Shown one piece after another: positions 24,282 to 27,867 of a DNA stretch of 27,867 nt (positions are counted from its first letter, which is position 1; each line of letters opens with the position of its first letter). Source of the DNA: an uncultured Clostridia bacterium (lineage in GTDB: Bacteria > Bacillota > Clostridia > TANB77 > CAG-508). Where the stretch lies: contig CANRQH010000006.1 in assembly GCA_947632745.1 (NCBI GenBank), positions 1 through 27,867 on the forward strand. The letters run 5' to 3'. Both the position numbers and the translations under genes were made by a program. The notes below the pieces were generated by a model. The model saw nothing but the letters and a program-made list of their open reading frames with translations, had not been told where the DNA came from and did no database searches.

Positions 24282-24429
24282 TTATAACCTCTTTTCTTGA
24301 TTTTTTGAAATTAATAATTTGAACTCTATATTTAAATTGCTTTAGAGTTAATTTTTAAATTTTTTTAGATTAAATTTTTTGAATATAATTTTTCTAAAAT
24401 GAATATGAGTTTATATAATATGAAATTAT

Positions 24430-24456
24430 ATTATACTATTTTTCAAATTATGTCAA
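24430..24456 (-). promoter_or_regulatory. Probable promoter of the pilus operon
   Basis: Minus strand: a perfect TTGACA (24451-24456) and TATAAT (24430-24435), with a short 15-bp spacer; an overlapping TAATAT gives 17 bp. The leader to the pilin start is about 150 bases of AT-rich sequence with no obvious structure. This promoter and the MITE are all that I see in the gap 24282-24716. Confidence 0.55.
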
Positions 24457-24497
24457 GTGATTTTGTAAATTTTTTTAAAATTATAATTTATAATTAA

Positions 24498-24694
24498 CAG
24501 CCTGTAAGTTCGCAAATAATAAAATTTTCATAAAAAGCTTTGTCCCTTACTTTTTTGTAGAAATTCTAACACAATTTTATGGCACCCTTCCACGATTACC
24601 GTGAACTCTTTCCATAAAATGGTGTAAGAATTTCTAACTCAAAAGCACTCCAGCTCTTTTATGAAAATTTTATTATTTGCGAACTTACAGGCTG
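24498..24694. mobile_element. MITE-like element with 38-bp perfect terminal inverted repeats
   Basis: The 38 bases at 24498-24535 are the exact reverse complement of 24657-24694, beginning CAGCCTGTAAGTTCGC. Inside, GAAATTCT...ATTTTATGG and CCATAAAAT...AGAATTTC also pair, so almost the whole 197 bp folds into one long hairpin. No coding capacity. Flanks are AT-rich and no clear target duplication is visible. The interior is less AT-rich than the flanks. It sits between the acyl-CoA synthetase stop and the pilus promoter and may end both transcripts. Confidence 0.85.
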
Positions 24695-24716
24695 AAAAAT
24701 GCATTTACTTTTTATT

Positions 24717-26433
24717 TTAATTTTCTTTCATAATTTTAGCTAAATTTTGCTCTCTTTTTATTTTATTTGTAGTTGTTTTAATTAATGGTTCAGTTGTAAT
24801 AATTATTCCTCTAATTGCTTTATAATGTGGAAGCAATCTATTTATTTCTTTTACTTTATCAAAAATAGCATTATAAATTTCATCTTGTGTTTTTACTTTA
24901 TACGCATTTTTTACTATTTCCTCATTATAAACAATTTTTGCATATATTTTTATGTTGTCTTTGTCTTCTGAAACTTGTTTTCCATATATAAAAGATTCTT
25001 CAATTCCCTCTATTCTATTTAATAGATTTTCCATTTCTTCTGGGTATATATTTTTTCCATTTTTTAGAACTATTACGCTCTTTTTTCTTCCACAAATAAA
25101 TATATAACCTTCATCATCAATTCTTGCTAGGTCTCCTGTATGAAACCATCCATCTATCATTGCATTTTTAGTTGCTTCTTCATTTTCAAAATATTCAAGC
25201 ATTATGTTTGGCCCTTTAACTATTAATTCTCCAACTCCTTCTTTATTGCAATCAATTACTTTTGCTTTTACAGATGGAACTGTTTTTCCAATTGAACCAA
25301 CTTTATAATTTTTTTTGTTTCCCATTGCAATTACAGGTGATGTTTCTGTAAGTCCATATCCTTGTACTAAATTTATACCTAATCTTCTATATTTTTCTTC
25401 TATTGTTCTATCTAAACTTGCAGCCCCACTAATGAGCCATTTTATATTTCCTCCAAGCATACTATGTATCTCTTTAAATGCTTTTTTCTTTTCTTCCATT
25501 GTGGAGTCTTTATATTGTTCTTCTTTTTGTAAAATTTCTTCAAGTTTTCCATTTTGCTCTAAATATTTTCTTATCATTTTAAATATTCTTTCATATATTG
25601 CTGGAACTGATGCCATAACTGATACTTTGTATTCATTTAGGTTGTCTACAATGTATCTCATTCCATCACAAAATACAGTTTGTGCACCTTTGTACAAGCT
25701 AAATAAAAATCCAACTGTGCATTCAAATACATGGTGCAGTGGTAAAAATGATAAAAATACGTCATTTGAGTCTACATCTAAGGTGGAAGCTATATCCATT
25801 AAATTTGATGTTATGTTTTTATGAGATAATGCTACTACTTTGGCACTTGAAGTTGTTCCAGATGTAAATAACATTATGCTCATTTTTTTGTTATTTATTT
25901 TTGCATCTAAATATTCTCTATTTCCTTGTTTTAAAAGATTTTCTCCACTTTTTATAAGCTCTTTTTCAGAATATATTCCTTCTTGGTGCTGCTCTAAATC
26001 CATTGATATTAAGGTTTTTAGTTTTCCTATTCCTCTATTTACTATATTTTTTAATGTTTCTTCATATTTATTTGAGAAAAAGATTGCTTCTACTCCGTGA
26101 ACGCTCTATTAGTTTTTCTAGTTCGTTTTCTGGTAAAGACCTATCTAGTGGCACTACTATTCCAACTCCGCAAACTATTGCTAAATAGGCTATTTCCCAC
26201 TCGTATCTATTTTCTCCAATTACTGCTATTTTCTTTCCCTTTAGTCCCATTTCTATTAATCTTGTTCCTAAAGCATTTATCATTTGTCTTACTTTACTAT
26301 GTGTATATGTTTTGTATTTATTTTTTTCTATTTTTATTTTGTATGCTATTTTATCTCCATATTTTTTTCCTGACTTTTCTAACATATCTTTTAAGTCTGT
26401 TATTTCTTCGTATTCGTATAGTCTTTCTCCCAT
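24717..26433 (-). CDS. Long-chain acyl-CoA synthetase (AMP-binding), frameshifted at CGGA 26097-26094
   Basis: A FadD-like ligase: MLFTSGTTSSAKVVALSHKN (P-loop-like A3 motif), FLPLHHVFE, QGYGLTETSP, GWFHTGDLARIDDEGY and a C-terminal KNGKNIYPEEMEN and TTTNKIKR lysine. It activates fatty acids with ATP and CoA. AAGGAAGG precedes ATG 26433. After codon 112 (TCA) an extra C precedes GGA GTA GAA GCA; skipping the C at 26097 joins LEKLIERS to GVEAIFFSNKYEETLK and gives 571 residues. In zero frame translation stops at 26068. The promoter and operator match those of birA, tying the gene to the fatty-acid regulon. The substrate chain length cannot be told. Confidence 0.9.
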
Positions 26434-26474
26434 ATTTTTTCCTTCCTTTTAATGCATATATTTTTTACTTTATA

Positions 26475-26525
26475 TTTATATCATAAATTTTAAAAAAAAT
26501 AAAGTGGAATGGGAGGTCAGTATTT
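26475..26525 (-). promoter_or_regulatory. Promoter and operator of the acyl-CoA synthetase, twin of the birA module
   Basis: Minus strand: TATAAA (26475-26480), 17-bp spacer, TTTATT (26498-26503), then TGGGAGGTCAGTA on the plus strand (26510-26522). The boxes, spacing and motif position match the birA promoter. The palindrome is weaker here: the left arm is GGAATG instead of GTACTG. Confidence 0.6.
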
Positions 26526-26579
26526 AAATTTTTTATTTAACTGTGCTCTGTTTTAATTTTTATATTATTTTAGTAATTT

Positions 26580-26722
26580 TTATTTCGTTAATTTCTGTAT
26601 TTCTTTATCAATAAATTCCTTTATTACAGGTATATCATTTATTGCAGTATCAAAAATAATACTTGTTCACAATACTCTTTCATATGTAATAATACTGTTA
26701 AATTTCTATTTAAATTACTCAT
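26580..26722 (-). pseudogene. hepT remnant (DUF86 toxin) with internal deletion and frameshift
   Basis: ATG 26722 overlaps the mntA stop (ATGAGTAA), the usual coupling. The frame starts like HepT (LNRNLTVLLHMKEYCEQ) and then stops after 27 codons. In another frame the sequence ends like a HepT C-terminus (AINDIPVIKEFIDKEIQKL, stop at 26580). The middle of the roughly 110-140 residue family, with the RX4-6H active site, is missing. The toxin is therefore dead. Confidence 0.65.
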
Positions 26723-27056
26723 ATATATTTAATCTCTCTTTCTTTATTTCATTATAAAATATATTTTTAGCAAGTTTTATTGTTTCACTATCATATTGTA
26801 TATCATCTGTATATGTTTCTTCTATTACAATATCAATTCGCTTTTTTAATATCTGCTCTATTTCATTAGCAAGTGCAGATAATTGTAACAGTGTTTTTAA
26901 TTTTCCTTTTTTTATCATAATATCAACATCAGACTTTTTATCTGCTTGACCTCTTGCATATGAACCAAATATATATGCTTTCTCAACTCCATATTTTTTT
27001 AATATATCATATATCATTTCTTTTATTTCTTCAATTGTATACACTTTTTCACTCAT
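26715..27056 (-). CDS. mntA: MntA-like nucleotidyltransferase antitoxin (orphaned)
   Basis: The 113-residue minimal nucleotidyltransferase has IFGSYARGQADKKSDVDIMI (Gly31-Ser32, Asp43, Asp45) and a third acid in RIDIVIEE (Asp75). MntA partners of type VII systems AMPylate and neutralise the HepT RNase toxin. ATG 27056 follows TTGGAG about ten bases upstream; the longer frame up to 27131 runs through a hairpin and is not conserved. Its toxin gene is only a fragment (26580-26722), so the antitoxin stands alone, though its frame is intact. Confidence 0.8.
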   Translation of the reverse strand: MSEKVYTIEEIKEMIYDILKKYGVEKAYIFGSYARGQADKKSDVDIMIKKGKLKTLLQLSALANEIEQILKKRIDIVIEETYTDDIQYDSETIKLAKNIFYNEIKKERLNIYE

Positions 27057-27083
27057 TTTATTAATCTCCAATTTATATAAATA

Positions 27084-27110
27084 ACCTCGGGTACTTAATC
27101 TACCCGAGGT
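27084..27110 (-). promoter_or_regulatory. Perfect palindrome in the mntA leader (operator or attenuator)
   Basis: ACCTCGGGTA (27084-27093) and TACCCGAGGT (27101-27110) are perfect inverted 10-mers around a 7-base loop, between the promoter and the mntA ribosome binding site. On the minus strand TTATTT follows, so it may be a weak terminator. It could equally be an autoregulatory operator. Confidence 0.55.
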
Positions 27111-27164
27111 ACTATCCAATTTCGACTTCAACCCCTTAGGTTTCTAAAGTACTAATCTATATAT

Positions 27165-27194
27165 ACTATAACATTTAAATCTTGATTTTGTCAA
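27165..27194 (-). promoter_or_regulatory. Sigma-A promoter of mntA
   Basis: Minus strand: TTGACA (27189-27194), 18-bp spacer, TATAGT (27165-27170), leaving a structured leader of about 100 bases before mntA. Confidence 0.7.
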
Positions 27195-27270
27195 GGAAAA
27201 TGGTAAATTTATCTATTAGTATTAATATTATTACTATTCGTAAAGTTATTTTGATGTACTGGAATAACTT

Positions 27271-27867
27271 TTATTTCAATTTATCTTTTTCATTTTCTTC
27301 TATGCATTTTTCAGGTGGCTCTTTAAAGCTTAGATACCAACTCATTCCGCTGTTGTTTTCTTCTATATATTTTTTTCTTTCCTCTAATTCTTCAAAAGTT
27401 TTAGGGGCTGGCATTATAACAGGTCCATTTGGTACCCAATTTGCAGGAGTAGAAGCTTTACTACAATCTGCCATTTGCAAAGCTATAACTGTTCTTAATA
27501 TTTCTGCTATATTTCTTCCTACATTTAGTGGATAAATTAGTATTGTTCTTACAATTCCTTTGTCATCTATTATTATTACATTTCTTACTGTCTCTGTACT
27601 ACTTACATCTTTTGATATCATGCCATATAGTCTTGCTATTTCTCCACTTCTATCTGCAACTATTGGAAATGGCAAAATTATTCCTGTTTTTTGGTAAATG
27701 TCGTTCATCCATGCTAAGTGTGAAGGATTACTGTCTATGCTTAATCCTAAAAGCTCTGTATTTATTTGGCAAAAATATGGATATGCGTTGGCAAATGCTA
27801 TCATTTCTGTTGTGCATACTGGGGTAAAGTCCTAATGTTAGAAACTAATTTTTTATGAGCCTTTCAA
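27271..27867 (-). pseudogene. 1-Cys peroxiredoxin (Prx6-like), 5' end broken or wrongly read at the window edge
   Basis: From Asp at 27831 the frame reads DFTPVCTTEMIAFANAY, with the peroxidatic Cys in the P-V-C-T-T-E motif, then GLSIDSNPSHLAWMNDI, FPIVADRSGEIARLYGM, RNVIIIDDKGIVR and a Prx6-type C-terminal domain (NWVPNGPVIMPAPKT). Such enzymes reduce peroxides. The 12 codons before Asp in the same frame contain TAA, TAA and TAG. Yet K-G-S near 27862 and F and H at the expected places weakly resemble the usual KGSWxxLFSHPADFTPVC. Either the 5' end is mutated, an element has inserted, or the contig end is inaccurate. The ATG at 27804 lies after the catalytic Cys and cannot start a working enzyme. 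Confidence 0.7.

Noticed and set aside
3568..26097. Explaining the six frame breaks as ordinary random sequencing errors or gene decay
   Set aside because: All six are the same base insertion at the same codon and phase and hit core genes, with no other indels, stops or homopolymers at the sites. A systematic artefact remains possible and is named as the main alternative.
27057..27131. N-terminal extension of mntA up to 27131
   Set aside because: It is translated from the palindromic leader, has no ribosome binding site, and the family starts near residue MSEKVYTIEE.
2379..27827. Many plus-strand open frames opposite the minus-strand genes (Leu/Phe/Ser-rich)
   Set aside because: They are antisense shadows of AT-rich genes, lack ribosome binding sites and resemble no family.
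27829..27867. Stop-codon recoding in the peroxiredoxin
   Set aside because: TAA and TAG end many intact genes in this window, so they are true stops; edge damage or mutation is simpler.

Overview
The window is AT-rich DNA, almost all coded on the minus strand, with AAGGAGG-type ribosome binding sites, AGA-dominated arginine usage, class C sortase pilus genes and a type II fatty-acid cluster. This fits an uncultured low-GC Clostridia-like Firmicute. No 16S or tRNA gene is present, so the placement is inference.

Layout, left to right. (1) 1-615: 5' part of a DUF2397 (TIGR02677) gene, JetA of a type III Wadjet anti-plasmid system that continues off the left edge. (2) 861-1700: a GC-richer stand-alone radical SAM gene with its own promoter and terminator. 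(3) 1791-8554: DUF402 protein, DUF362 Fe-S protein fused in frame to a left-handed beta-helix protein, UAP1-like UDP-sugar pyrophosphorylase, MgtE and a RelA/SpoT-like protein. (4) 8834-10020, plus strand: rpmB and a REP-associated tyrosine transposase (RAYT), flanked by clusters of its presumed repeat. (5) 19379 down to 10021: a biotin/fatty-acid operon, birA-fabD-fabG-fabF-accB-[antisense foreign ORF]-fabZ-accC-accD-accA-fabI. (6) 24281-19471: a pilus operon of LPYTG backbone pilin, large LPNAG pilin and class C sortase. (7) 24498-24694: a MITE-like element. (8) 26433-24717: acyl-CoA synthetase. (9) 27056-26580: an MntA/HepT toxin-antitoxin locus with a wrecked hepT. (10) 27271-end: a 1-Cys peroxiredoxin with a broken or incomplete start.

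The outstanding observation is a decoding anomaly. Six native genes (the beta-helix protein, accA, accC, fabD, the large pilin and the acyl-CoA synthetase) are each split by one extra base. In all six the extra base is a C directly before an in-frame GGA glycine codon, so the zero-frame codon is CGG followed by A. Dropping the C, or reading CGGA as one glycine unit, restores a protein of family-typical length and puts glycine back where the family has it. By my manual scan no native gene in the window uses CGG as an ordinary in-frame arginine codon. The only genes that do are the two GC-richer ORFs that look foreign (861-1700 and 14755-15018). CGGA in the phase NNC|GGA occurs about nine times in native genes without any break. 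This suggests either programmed +1 frameshifting at an unassigned or starved CGG codon, or quadruplet decoding of CGGA as glycine, for example by a tRNA-Gly with an enlarged anticodon loop. A systematic sequencing artefact has to be excluded.

Secondary signals: one shared promoter-plus-operator module in front of both birA (head of the fatty-acid operon) and the acyl-CoA synthetase; REP-like repeats placed at the stop codons of four genes in one orientation; and a foreign ORF inserted antisense inside the fatty-acid operon.
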